This document shows positions 50,780-59,524 of a stretch of DNA of 64,000 nucleotides, one piece after another. Within the stretch, counting starts at the first letter, position 1. Each line of letters starts with the position of its first letter. This DNA is from Pseudomonas viridiflava (GTDB lineage Bacteria > Pseudomonadota > Gammaproteobacteria > Pseudomonadales > Pseudomonadaceae): NCBI RefSeq assembly GCF_900583165.1, contig NZ_UTKY01000076.1:274605-338604 (forward strand). Reading direction: 5' to 3'. A program made the translations under genes and the position numbers. Below the pieces are notes generated by a model. That model saw only the letters and a list, made by a program, of their open reading frames with translations. It was not told the DNA's origin and made no database searches.

Positions 50780-53188
50780 ATGCCCGCAGTTCGACCTTTG
50801 CGCTTGCGCCCGTTGCTGAAACTGAGCCTGCTGCTGAGCCTCAGCGCCAGCCCATTATTTCCTGCCGTAAGCTTCGCCGAAGACGCTACCGCCCGCCGCA
50901 GCTATCAGGTGCCGGCCGGCAGCCTCAGTGCGGCGTTGACCCGGTTCGCCGGTTTGGCAGGGGTCAACCTGTCAGTGGACCCGGCGTTGGTGAGCGGGCG
51001 CAGCAGCAGTGGTTTGTCTGGCGAATTCGGCGTGGAAGAGGGCTTTGCCCGTCTGCTGCAAGGCTCCGGCCTGCAGTTGCAACCTATGGGCGATCAGGCC
51101 TATATGCTGATGCCGGTGCCGGATGGCAGCACCTTGGAGCTGGCGCCCACTGCGATTCTCGGCACCACCGGCCTGTACGACGGCGATACCTACGCCGGTG
51201 GCCAAGTGGCGCGGCGTGGCTCCCAAGGTCTGTTGGGCACGCGGGATTTTATGGAAACACCCTTTAGCATGACCACCTACACCCAGGATACGGTGAAAAA
51301 CCAACAGGCCCGCACTCTGGGCGACCTGATCGCCAGCGACCCTTCGGTGCGCGCCACCAACCCGGCTGGCGGGCGTTATGAACAGTTCACCATCCGTGGT
51401 TTCAGCTTGTTCAACAGCGACGTGTCCTACAACGGCCTTTACGGCGTGCTGCCGACTTACACCATCGACATGGAAATGGCTGACCGCGTCGACATCTTCA
51501 AAGGCCCCACCCAGTTGATCAACGGCATCTCGCCCCGTGGCAGCGTGGGCGGCGGGATCAACGTGGTGCCCAAGCGCGCCACCGACAAGGACATCAACTC
51601 GTTCACCGGCACCTGGGCCTCCGACAGTCAGGCCGGCGGCGCGGTTGACGTGGGCCGGCGCTTTGGCGAAGACAATAAGTTCGGCATTCGCTTCAACGGC
51701 GTGAAGCAGTCCGGCGATACCGAATGGGATCATCAAAGTATCGACCGCGAAATGGCCGTGCTGGGCCTGGATTTTCGTGGCGAGCGCCTGCGCCTTTCTA
51801 CCGATATCGGCCACACCGAACGCGACACCGACGCACCTCAAGAGCGTGTGCAAGTGGCGGCCGCCGCGCCAGTACCGAGCGCCAACGATGTGCGCCGCAA
51901 CTATGCGCAGTCATGGAGCAAGGCGCGCACCAAAGACACCTTCGGTACGGTCAACGCTGAATATGATTTGAGCGACTCGGTGATGCTGTACGGCGGTTTC
52001 GGTGCACGTAAAAGCAACCATGAATTTCTGCGTCACGCGGTCTCGGTGACCAACGCCGCGGGCAACTTCAGCGTGTCGCCACGCGATTTTACCCGGGATG
52101 AAAACGTACGCACCTACAACGCCGGTGTGCGCAACTGGTTCCATACCGGGTCGGTGAGCCATGAGGTCAACCTGGCCGCCAGCTACTTCGACATGGACTT
52201 CACCAACGGCGGCGCGCGTTACGCGACGGTGAATGGCAATAACCTGTATGACCCGGTGCAAACCCCCACGCCGACCACGGCCACGCGTCAGGATGCCAAG
52301 GTCTACACCGAAAATAAATTCAGCGGCGTGGCCTTGTCTGACACCTTGGGCTTCTTCGACGACCGCTTGCTGTTGACCCTCGGCGCACGCTGGCAGCGCG
52401 TCAAGGTGACGGACTGGAGCGACGGCATCAAAGGCAAGACCGGCTACGACGAAGAAAAAGTCTCGCCGTCGGGCGGCCTGCTGTTCAAGGCCACCGACAA
52501 GCTGTCGCTGTACGCCAACTACATGGAAGGCCTGAGCCAGGGCAAGATCGCGCCGTCCACCTCGCGCAACGAGGACCGGATTTTCCCGCCGTTCATAAGC
52601 CGCCAGGTCGAAGTGGGTGCCAAGTACGATGCCGGCGCCTTCGCCGTGACCGCTGCGGTATTCCGCATCAAGCAGCCAGCCTATGAAACCAACGCCACCA
52701 CGCGGTTGTTCGGCCCCAACGGCAAGCGCGAGAACACCGGTGTGGAACTGAGTGCGTTCGGCGAGCCGCTCAAGGGGGTGCGCCTGCTGGGCGGGGTGAT
52801 GTACATCGACAGCAAACTCAAGGACACCACCAACGGCGCCTGGGACGGCAACCGTGCACCGGCCACGCCCAAGTACAACGTCAACCTGGGCGCCGAGTGG
52901 GATGTGCCGGGTCTGGAAGGCCTGACGCTGACTAGCCGTGGCATTCACTCCAGCTCGCAGTACCTGGACCAGTCCAACGTCAAGGAGATCGACGCCTGGA
53001 ACCGTATCGATGTCGGCGCACGCTATGCCTTCAAGGTGGATGACAAGCAGGTGACTCTGCGGGCGAATGTCGAAAACGTGGCCGACAAACGCTACTGGAG
53101 CTCGGCCGGTGCGTCGGATGACAGCGAGCCGGGCCTGACCCTGGCGACACCACGCACCTACTTGCTCTCTGCCACAGTCGACTTCTAA
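50780..53188 (+). CDS. TonB-dependent siderophore receptor with N-terminal signalling domain
   Basis: 802 residues from ATG 50780. Signal peptide (LKLSLLLSLSASPLFPAVSF, ending FAE), an STN domain (~33-110: YQVPAGSLSAALTRFAGLAG, GRSSSGLSGEFGVEEGFARL), plug (FMETPFSMTTYTQDTVKNQQ, GGRYEQFTIRGF, DRVDIFKGPTQLINGISPRG) and a 22-strand barrel ending in Phe (YLLSATVDF). It imports a ferric chelate using TonB. STN domains usually talk to an anti-sigma factor, but no fecI/fecR-like genes are present here. The FecBCDE-type transporter downstream probably handles the same substrate. Confidence 0.92.
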   Translation: MPAVRPLRLRPLLKLSLLLSLSASPLFPAVSFAEDATARRSYQVPAGSLSAALTRFAGLAGVNLSVDPALVSGRSSSGLSGEFGVEEGFARLLQGSGLQLQPMGDQAYMLMPVPDGSTLELAPTAILGTTGLYDGDTYAGGQVARRGSQGLLGTRDFMETPFSMTTYTQDTVKNQQARTLGDLIASDPSVRATNPAGGRYEQFTIRGFSLFNSDVSYNGLYGVLPTYTIDMEMADRVDIFKGPTQLINGISPRGSVGGGINVVPKRATDKDINSFTGTWASDSQAGGAVDVGRRFGEDNKFGIRFNGVKQSGDTEWDHQSIDREMAVLGLDFRGERLRLSTDIGHTERDTDAPQERVQVAAAAPVPSANDVRRNYAQSWSKARTKDTFGTVNAEYDLSDSVMLYGGFGARKSNHEFLRHAVSVTNAAGNFSVSPRDFTRDENVRTYNAGVRNWFHTGSVSHEVNLAASYFDMDFTNGGARYATVNGNNLYDPVQTPTPTTATRQDAKVYTENKFSGVALSDTLGFFDDRLLLTLGARWQRVKVTDWSDGIKGKTGYDEEKVSPSGGLLFKATDKLSLYANYMEGLSQGKIAPSTSRNEDRIFPPFISRQVEVGAKYDAGAFAVTAAVFRIKQPAYETNATTRLFGPNGKRENTGVELSAFGEPLKGVRLLGGVMYIDSKLKDTTNGAWDGNRAPATPKYNVNLGAEWDVPGLEGLTLTSRGIHSSSQYLDQSNVKEIDAWNRIDVGARYAFKVDDKQVTLRANVENVADKRYWSSAGASDDSEPGLTLATPRTYLLSATVDF

Positions 53189-53222
53189 TCAGGCGTAGAT
53201 CCAGCGGCGGGAGGAGGCCCAT

Positions 53223-53309
53223 GTGGGAGGGGGCTTGCTCCCGATAGCGGTGTATCAGCCACCGATAAATTGACTGACCCACCGCCATCGGGGGCAAGCC
53301 CCCTCCCAC
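53223..53309. repeat. REPIN: two REP sequences in inverted orientation
   Basis: GTGGGAGGGGGCTTGCTCCC (from 53223) and its inverse ending CCCCCTCCCAC at 53309 flank a ~40-bp spacer. A typical Pseudomonas REP doublet. It lies between the receptor and fecB and may act as a terminator or mRNA-stabilising hairpin. Confidence 0.85.
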
Positions 53310-53330
53310 AGTTGAACTGTGGCATCAGGG

Positions 53331-53349
53331 CCCAATGAGAATGTTTTTT
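53331..53349. promoter_or_regulatory. Possible Fur box upstream of fecB
   Basis: AATGAGAAT followed by a T-rich half gives about 11/19 matches to the classic Fur consensus. Iron control of the transporter would be expected. The match is only partial. Confidence 0.35.
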
Positions 53350-53433
53350 GATCACGCCGCCCCGATATGGAATAGTACCCGCCGTTTTCCCAGGCCTGTC
53401 TAGCCTGGGTGTTTTAACGCCGAGGTTCTTGTC

Positions 53434-54354
53434 ATGCGATTGTTGCGCTCCATCCCCACCCTGGCCGCCTGTTTGCTGGCGTTCTCTTCAAGCGTAATCA
53501 GCGCCGCCCCGATTGACCTGAACGACGGCCAACACGCGGTGCATCTGCCGGATGCGCCCAAGCGCGTGGTGGTGCTGGAGTTCTCCTTTCTTGACAGCCT
53601 CGCCGCCGTAGCCGTCACCCCGGTAGGTGCTGCCGACGATGGCGATGCCAACCGCGTATTGCCCCGTGTGCGCCAGGCCATCGGCCAATGGAAGTCGGTT
53701 GGCCTGCGCTCCCAGCCGAGCATTGAGGAAATTGCCCGGCTCAAGCCGGACCTGATCGTCGCTGACCTCAACCGTCACCAAGCCCTATACAGCGACCTGG
53801 CAAGCATTGCGCCGACCTTGTTGTTACCGTCGCGGGGTGAGGACTACGAGGGCAGCCTCAAATCTGCCGAACTGATCGGCAAGGCGCTGGGCAAGCGCCC
53901 GCAGATGGAAGCCCGCATCCAGAAGAACCGCGAGAACCTCAAAGCCATCGCCCAACAAATTCCTGCCGGTGCCAACGTGTTGTTCGGCGTCGCCCGTGAA
54001 GACAGCTTCTCCGTGCACGGCCCGGATTCCTACGCCGGCAGCGTGCTGCAAGCCATCGGCCTGAAGGTGCCGTCGGTGCGTGCCAACGCCGCGCCCACCG
54101 AATTCGTCAGCCTGGAACAACTACTCGCGCTGGACCCGGGCTGGTTGCTGGTCGGCCATTACCGTCGCCCAAGCATCGTCGACGCCTGGAGCAAACAGCC
54201 GCTGTGGCAAGTGCTCGGCGCCGTGCGTAACCAGCACGTCGCTGAGGTAGACGGCGACAGCTGGGCGCGCAACCGCGGCGTGCTGGCTTCGGAGCAGATC
54301 GCCGAAGATGCCTTGGCGATTCTCAAAGGCGGCAAAGCCGTATTGAGCCAGTAA
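53434..54354 (+). CDS. fecB: FecB-like periplasmic iron-chelate-binding protein
   Basis: 306 residues. Signal peptide (LLRSIPTLAACLLAFSSSVI, cut after SAA). The segment RVVVLEFSFLDSLAAVAVTP, then GAADDGDANRVLPRVR and QPSIEEIARLKPDLIVADLN matches E. coli FecB as I know it almost motif by motif. It binds the ferric complex (dicitrate in FecB) and passes it to the FecCD permease. First gene of the fecBCDE unit. Substrate could differ from citrate, because the receptor does not read like FecA. Confidence 0.88.
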   Translation: MRLLRSIPTLAACLLAFSSSVISAAPIDLNDGQHAVHLPDAPKRVVVLEFSFLDSLAAVAVTPVGAADDGDANRVLPRVRQAIGQWKSVGLRSQPSIEEIARLKPDLIVADLNRHQALYSDLASIAPTLLLPSRGEDYEGSLKSAELIGKALGKRPQMEARIQKNRENLKAIAQQIPAGANVLFGVAREDSFSVHGPDSYAGSVLQAIGLKVPSVRANAAPTEFVSLEQLLALDPGWLLVGHYRRPSIVDAWSKQPLWQVLGAVRNQHVAEVDGDSWARNRGVLASEQIAEDALAILKGGKAVLSQ

Positions 54355-54356
54355 CC

Positions 54357-55346
54357 GTGCAGCGCAGTATTGCCGCCTTTGGTGTTGTGCTACTGGGGGC
54401 CGTGTTGTTCTGGTTCTCGCTGTATAGCTGGTCGCCGTTCACGATCACGGCGGCGGACGCCTGGAACGGCCTGGTTCACCAGGGCAGCGTCGGCGGCAAT
54501 ATGGCCTACATCGTTGCTCAGTTGCGGGTGCCACGCGCGGTGTGCGCGGCGTTGGTCGGTGCTTGCCTGGGCCTGGCCGGTGCGTTGATGCAAGGCATTA
54601 CCCGTAACCGCCTGGCGTCGCCGTCGCTGTTTGGCGTGACGGCGGGGGCGGCGTTGGGGTTGGCTTTATTTTCAACGGGCTTGGTCGCACCACCGTTTGC
54701 CGGTGGCGCGTTACTGATGACCTGCCTGGGTGGCGCGTTGGCCTGGGTAACGGTGTTCAGCCTCGGCGGTGCCTGGTCGCCGACCACGGCTCAAGGCCGC
54801 TTGGTGCTGGCCGGTGTGGCCGTTGCGGCACTGTGTGCAGCGTTGACCCGCCTTACGGTGATTTTGGTCGAGGCCCAGGCGCAAAGCGTGCTGAACTGGC
54901 TGGCTGGCTCGCTGGCCAATGTCGGTGCCTCGCAGGTGCAGTTGCTCTGGCCGTGCACGCTGATCGGCGGCCTATGGGCGCTATGGTGTGCGCCGCGCCT
55001 GAACCTGATCAACCTTGGCGAAGACGCCGCGCGCTCCTTGGGCGTGGGCATTTCCAGCCTGCGTTTGCAGGTGTTCATCGCCAGCCTGTTATTGGTGGGA
55101 GCGAGTGTTTGTGCCGTGGGGCCGATTGGTTTTGTCGGGCTGATCGCGCCGAATATCCTTCGCCAGTTTTTGGGCAATGATTACCGCTGGCTCATCCCCT
55201 TGAGTGCTGCGTTGGGCGCCGTCATTGTGCTGGGCGCCGACCTGCTCAGTCGCGCCGTAGCCTTCCCGGTGGAAACCCCGGCGGGGGTGGTCACCGCGTT
55301 GATTGGCGCGCCGTTCTTCCTCTTTCTCGCCAGGCGCGCCCTATGA
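54357..55346 (+). CDS. fecC: FecC-like iron ABC permease
   Basis: 329 residues from GTG 54357, 2 bp after fecB. Multiple membrane spans of the FecCD family (YIVAQLRVPRAVCAALVGAC, GLAGALMQGITRNRLASPSL, VGPIGFVGLIAPNILRQFLG) and the coupling helix near RNRLASPSLFG. Forms the inner-membrane channel with FecD. Overlaps fecD by 4 bp. Confidence 0.9.
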   Translation: MQRSIAAFGVVLLGAVLFWFSLYSWSPFTITAADAWNGLVHQGSVGGNMAYIVAQLRVPRAVCAALVGACLGLAGALMQGITRNRLASPSLFGVTAGAALGLALFSTGLVAPPFAGGALLMTCLGGALAWVTVFSLGGAWSPTTAQGRLVLAGVAVAALCAALTRLTVILVEAQAQSVLNWLAGSLANVGASQVQLLWPCTLIGGLWALWCAPRLNLINLGEDAARSLGVGISSLRLQVFIASLLLVGASVCAVGPIGFVGLIAPNILRQFLGNDYRWLIPLSAALGAVIVLGADLLSRAVAFPVETPAGVVTALIGAPFFLFLARRAL

Positions 55347-56311
55347 TCCGCCCACGATTGCGCCTGTGGTGGCTGCTTGGATTGCTGCTGCTGGCCACCT
55401 TTATCAGCCTGAGTGCCGGGACGTTGTGGCTCAAACCCGCCACCGTACTGGAGCGTTTGCTGGCCCACGACGCCCTCGACTTCGAAGTGTGGAACCACCG
55501 CCTGCCACGCAGCCTGATCGCGATCCTCGCCGGTGCCGCGTTCGGCCTGGCTGGGGCGATTGTGCAGGGCGTGATCCGCAACCCGCTGGCTTCGCCGGAG
55601 ATTCTCGGCGTGACACAGGGCGCCGGGCTGGCGCTGACCGTGGCGATCATCAGTTGGCCGCAGTTGCCGATCGTGTGGCTGCCGCTGGTGGCTTGTCTGG
55701 GCGGCGCCGGTGGTGCGTTGCTGCTGGCGCTGTACAACACCGGCGTGAGTTTCTCGGGGGTGCGCTTTGCGTTGTCCGGCGTGGCGATTGCGGTGACCTT
55801 GTCCAGCGTCACCGAGTTTCTGATTTTGTCCCATCCGCTGGATATCAACACCGCGTTGCTCGCGCTCACCGGCAGCCTGTGGAGCCGTAATTGGCACCAT
55901 GTGGCGCTGGTGTTGCCGTTTTTGGTGTTGATCCCGCTGGGTCTGTGCCTGGCCAAGCCGCTGAATCTGATCGGCTTGGGCGATGAGGCCGCCCATAGCC
56001 TGGGCACGGCGCTGAACCGTACGCGCTGGTTGGCGATGGCGTGCGCGGTGTTGCTCACGAGCCTGGGCGTTGGCGTGATCGGGCCGATTGGGTTTATCGG
56101 GTTGGTCGCACCGCATATGGCGCGACGCCTGGTGGGCGGGCATCACCAGTTTCTATTACCGGCCGCGATGCTGATCGGCGCACTGCTGCTGGTGCTGGCC
56201 GACACCTTGGGGCGCACGTTGATTGCCCCCAGCGAAATCCCTGCCGGGGTGCTCACGGCGGTGATTGGCGCACCGTATTTTCTTTGGTTGCTGGCACGGT
56301 TCAAGGGCTGA
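55343..56311 (+). CDS. fecD: FecD-like iron ABC permease
   Basis: 322 residues. Same fold as the preceding protein: LPRSLIAILAGAAFGLAGAI, VQGVIRNPLASPEILGVTQG, GLGDEAAHSLGTALNRTRWL, GPIGFIGLVAPHMARRLVGG. The two permeases make the heterodimer that accepts iron from FecB. Four-base overlap with fecC and 4-bp gap to fecE show one transcription unit. Confidence 0.9.
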   Translation: MIRPRLRLWWLLGLLLLATFISLSAGTLWLKPATVLERLLAHDALDFEVWNHRLPRSLIAILAGAAFGLAGAIVQGVIRNPLASPEILGVTQGAGLALTVAIISWPQLPIVWLPLVACLGGAGGALLLALYNTGVSFSGVRFALSGVAIAVTLSSVTEFLILSHPLDINTALLALTGSLWSRNWHHVALVLPFLVLIPLGLCLAKPLNLIGLGDEAAHSLGTALNRTRWLAMACAVLLTSLGVGVIGPIGFIGLVAPHMARRLVGGHHQFLLPAAMLIGALLLVLADTLGRTLIAPSEIPAGVLTAVIGAPYFLWLLARFKG

Positions 56312-56315
56312 TCAC

Positions 56316-57107
56316 ATGAGTATTTTGCAGGCACATCAGCTCGATATTGGCTACGGCACGACGCGCATCGTGCAAGGGTTGTCGTTCACGCCGCCGACGG
56401 GCAAGGTCACCGCGTTGATCGGGCCGAACGGCTGCGGCAAGTCCACCTTGCTCAAGGCGTTTGCGCGCATCCTCAAGCCCACCCAAGGCGAATTGACCTT
56501 GGACGGCCAGGCCTACTCGACCTTGTCTGCCCGACAGTTGGCGCGGCAGATCGCGTTCTTGCCCCAGGTGCTGCCGGTGCCGGAAGGCGTCAGCGTGCGC
56601 CAGTTGGTCGCGTATGGCCGCAGCCCGCACAACGCGTTATGGGGGCGCCTGAGCGGCAGCGACCAGTCCCATGTGGCCCAGGCCATGCAGCGCCTGGAGC
56701 TGGACGTATTGGCCGATCGCGCCTTGGCCGATTTGTCCGGCGGCCAGCGCCAACGGGCGTGGCTGGCAATGGTATTGGCGCAGAACGCGCGGGTGGTGTT
56801 GCTGGATGAGCCGACGACTTACCTCGACATCAGTCATCAAGTTGAACTGCTCGACTTGATGAGGGAATTGGCGACAGAGGGCAAGACGGTGATTACGGTG
56901 CTGCACGATATCAACCAGGCTTGCCGCTATGCCGATCACTTGGCGGTGATGCAGGGCGGCAAGTTGGTGGCCGATGGTGAGCCGGGGGCGGTGATCAGTG
57001 TCGAACTGATGCGGCAGGTGTTTGATGTGCAGGTGCAGGTGATGCAGGAGCCGATTGCCGGAACCCCGATGTGCCTGATCGAGAAAAGCACCCGCCCTCA
57101 AGCCTGA
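56316..57107 (+). CDS. fecE: FecE-like iron ABC ATPase
   Basis: 263 residues from ATG 56316. Walker A GPNGCGKSTLLKAF, Q-loop FLPQVLPVPEG, signature LSGGQRQRAW, Walker B VVLLDEPTTYLDI and H-loop VLHDINQACRYAD are all intact. It drives uptake of ferric chelate through FecCD. The final residues are followed by a 17-bp near-repeat of the gene end (AAGCCTGATGCAGTTC at 57101 and again near 57147) and a REPIN. Confidence 0.93.
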   Translation: MSILQAHQLDIGYGTTRIVQGLSFTPPTGKVTALIGPNGCGKSTLLKAFARILKPTQGELTLDGQAYSTLSARQLARQIAFLPQVLPVPEGVSVRQLVAYGRSPHNALWGRLSGSDQSHVAQAMQRLELDVLADRALADLSGGQRQRAWLAMVLAQNARVVLLDEPTTYLDISHQVELLDLMRELATEGKTVITVLHDINQACRYADHLAVMQGGKLVADGEPGAVISVELMRQVFDVQVQVMQEPIAGTPMCLIEKSTRPQA

Positions 57108-57165
57108 TGCAGTTCCAAAAATGGCTGGGATTTTACTCTGCACTTAAGCCTGATGCAGTTCAAAT

Positions 57166-57252
57166 GTGGGAGGGGGCTTGCCCCCGATGGCGGTGTGTCA
57201 GTCACAGATGTATCAACTGACACTCCCTCATCGGGGGCAAGCCCCCTCCCAC
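57166..57252. repeat. REPIN between convergent operons
   Basis: GTGGGAGGGGGCTTGCCCCC (from 57166) and the inverse copy ending at 57252, with a spacer containing TGTCAGT/ACTGACA. It lies between fecE and the ssuA-like gene, whose transcripts converge, and can fold into one long hairpin. Confidence 0.88.
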
Positions 57253-57261
57253 ATTTAGATC

Positions 57262-58194
57262 TCAGTTGGCTTCAGTTCTCCACACGGCTTTCTTTACCTC
57301 GATAGCCTTGGGCAGCAACTTGTTCTGATAGAACAAATCCGCCGTTGCCTGCTGCGCCTGAATGATCTTGTCGTCAATCGGCAGGATCGGCGAAGGCGGG
57401 CGGTTGTCCATGTACCGCGCAATCACCTCGGCAGGCAGCCCCATGAACGCGGTCAGTACTTTCAGGCTGTCTTCCCGCTGGCTACGGGTCAACGCTTCTG
57501 CCGCACTGAGTTCATCCAGCACGTCACGCACAAACACCCCATTAGCCTTCGCATACTCGCGCCGCGCGGTGTACACCGGCCCCGACAACCCCAAGCCTTC
57601 ACCATTGGCCAGCACATGGCTCGGGCTTTGGCTCAGGGCCAGGGACGAGTAGGGTTCCCAGATTGCCCAGGCATCCACACTGCCTTGCTCGAATGCCGCA
57701 CGCGCGTCGGCCGGGGGCAGGTACACCGGTTGGATATCCTTGTAGCTCAGGCCGGCCTTGTTCAGCGCGCGCAGGATCAGGTTGTGGGAGCTGGAGCCTT
57801 TCTGAAAGGCGACTTTCTTACCCTTCAGGTCTGCCACCGAGTGCAGCGGGCTGTCGTTGCGCACCAAGATGGTTTCAGCGGTCGGTTTGGGCGGTTCGGC
57901 GCCGATATACACCAGGTCCGCGCCCGCCGCTTGGGCGAAGAGCGGAGGGATATCGCCCGTGGAACCCACATCCAATGCGCCGACATTCAGCGCTTCAAGC
58001 ATCTGCGGCCCGGCGGGGAATTCGATCCACTTCACGTCAGTTTGTGGGAAGCGCTTTTCCAGCAGCCCATGTTCCTTGGCGAGCACCAGGGCAATGGAGC
58101 CTTTCTGGTAGCCGATGCGCAGGGTGGCAGGGTCGGCCGCCAGGGCGGTTTGGGTCGCGGCCAGCAGGGCCAATAACAGCGCTGGAATCTTCAT
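57262..58194 (-). CDS. SsuA-like sulfonate-binding periplasmic protein
   Basis: 310 residues. Signal peptide (IPALLLALLAATQTALAA), then LRIGYQKGSIALVLAKEHGL, WIEFPAGPQMLEALNVGALD, VGSTGDIPPLFAQAAGADLV and VDAWAIWEPYSSLAL, the known pattern of aliphatic sulfonate-binding proteins. Last gene of the operon after the monooxygenase (ATGA overlap). No SsuB/SsuC genes are in the window, so it must use a transporter encoded elsewhere. Confidence 0.88.
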   Translation of the reverse strand: MKIPALLLALLAATQTALAADPATLRIGYQKGSIALVLAKEHGLLEKRFPQTDVKWIEFPAGPQMLEALNVGALDVGSTGDIPPLFAQAAGADLVYIGAEPPKPTAETILVRNDSPLHSVADLKGKKVAFQKGSSSHNLILRALNKAGLSYKDIQPVYLPPADARAAFEQGSVDAWAIWEPYSSLALSQSPSHVLANGEGLGLSGPVYTARREYAKANGVFVRDVLDELSAAEALTRSQREDSLKVLTAFMGLPAEVIARYMDNRPPSPILPIDDKIIQAQQATADLFYQNKLLPKAIEVKKAVWRTEAN

Positions 58195-59522
58195 GCATCG
58201 TCCTTTTTAAAACGGTTTTCAGGGCGCGCCAAGTCGAGGTTTTCACGCAAGGTTGAGCCCGTGTATTCAGTGCGGAACAAGCCGCGCCGTTGCAGCTCGG
58301 GCACCACAAACTCGGCGAAATCTTCCAATCCTCCGGGCAAGTGAGGCACGAGAATGTTGAAGCCATCCGCCGCGCCGTTTTCGAACCAGCGTTGCAGCTC
58401 ATCGGCGATCTGCGCAGGCGTGCCGATCAGGCTGTAATGCCCGCGACCGCCGGCAATCCGCCGGCCCAGCTTTGCCAGTGTCAGGTTTTCACGGTGCGCC
58501 AAGTCGCTGAGCAATTGCTGACGGCTACGCTGCCCGCTGTCGGTCAAGGGTAGCTCCGGTAACGGCCCATCCAGCGGGTAGCTGGACAGGTCGAAATTAC
58601 CCAGCATGCGGCCCAACAAGGCGACGCCCACTTCAGGCTCAACCAAATCCTGAAACGCTTCGAACTTGGCCTGGGCCTCTGCCTCCGTCTGCCCGACCAC
58701 TACAAACACGCCGGGCATGATTTTCAGCGAATCCGCCTCCCGCCCATAGTGCGCCAGGCGCCCCTTCAGGTCGGCGTAAAAGCCCTGCGCGTTCTCCAGC
58801 GACGTTTGCGCGGTAAACACCACCTCGGCGGTTTGCGCCGCCAACTCACGACCCGTCTCCGAAGACCCTGCCTGCACAATCACCGGCTGACCCTGGGGCG
58901 AGCGCGCGACGTTCAACGGGCCTTTGACGCGAAAGTGTTCACCGACGTGATCCAGCACATGCACTTTGGCCGGGTCGTAGTAGTTGCCGCTGGCCTTGTC
59001 GCGCACAAAGGCGTCGTCTTCCCAGCTGTCCCACAGGCCGGTCACGACCTGATGAAATTCCCGCGCGCGGCTATAGCGTTCGGCATGGCCCACGTGCTCA
59101 TCACGGCCGAAGTTCTGCGCTTCGGCGGCGGCGTCCGATGTCACCAGGTTCCAGCCGGCACGCCCGCCGGACAGGTGATCCAGCGAGGCGAACTTGCGCG
59201 CCACATGGTAGGGCTCGTTGTAGGTGGTGGTGGCCGTGGCGATCAGGCCGATGTGGTCCGTCACGGCACTCAGCGCCGATAGCAGGGTCAGCGGCTCGAA
59301 ATAATCCGAACGTGCCATATGGCTGGCGATCTCGCCGGTGGCCGCCGCAATACTGTCGGCGACAAACAACGCATCGAACTTCGCCGCTTCGGCAACGCGC
59401 GCCAGGTGTTTGTACTGGGCGATATCCAGCCCGGCATTCGCCGGTACGTCCGGGTGGCGCCAGGCGGCGACGTGGTGCCCGGTGGCCATGAGAAAGGCGC
59501 CGAGTTTGAGTTGACGGCTCAT
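58191..59522 (-). CDS. FMN-dependent monooxygenase, NtaA/SnaA/DszA family
   Basis: 443 residues. Luciferase-like TIM barrel: LGAFLMATGHHVAAWRHPDV, AKFDALFVADSIAA, EPLTLLSALSAVTDHIGLIA, TATTTYNEPYHVARKFASLD, LSGGRAGWNLVTSDA and QPVIVQAGSSETGRELAAQT. These enzymes take reduced FMN from a reductase to oxidise organosulfur or nitrogen compounds. With the SsuA-like and TonB genes it suggests scavenging of sulfur from an aromatic or aliphatic sulfonate. No flavin reductase gene is nearby. Confidence 0.9.
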   Translation of the reverse strand: MSRQLKLGAFLMATGHHVAAWRHPDVPANAGLDIAQYKHLARVAEAAKFDALFVADSIAAATGEIASHMARSDYFEPLTLLSALSAVTDHIGLIATATTTYNEPYHVARKFASLDHLSGGRAGWNLVTSDAAAEAQNFGRDEHVGHAERYSRAREFHQVVTGLWDSWEDDAFVRDKASGNYYDPAKVHVLDHVGEHFRVKGPLNVARSPQGQPVIVQAGSSETGRELAAQTAEVVFTAQTSLENAQGFYADLKGRLAHYGREADSLKIMPGVFVVVGQTEAEAQAKFEAFQDLVEPEVGVALLGRMLGNFDLSSYPLDGPLPELPLTDSGQRSRQQLLSDLAHRENLTLAKLGRRIAGGRGHYSLIGTPAQIADELQRWFENGAADGFNILVPHLPGGLEDFAEFVVPELQRRGLFRTEYTGSTLRENLDLARPENRFKKDDA

Positions 59523-59524
59523 GT

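Noticed and set aside
51911..52948. A 345-codon minus-strand frame opposite the siderophore receptor
   Set aside because: Another high-GC shadow frame; the receptor on the plus strand explains the sequence fully.
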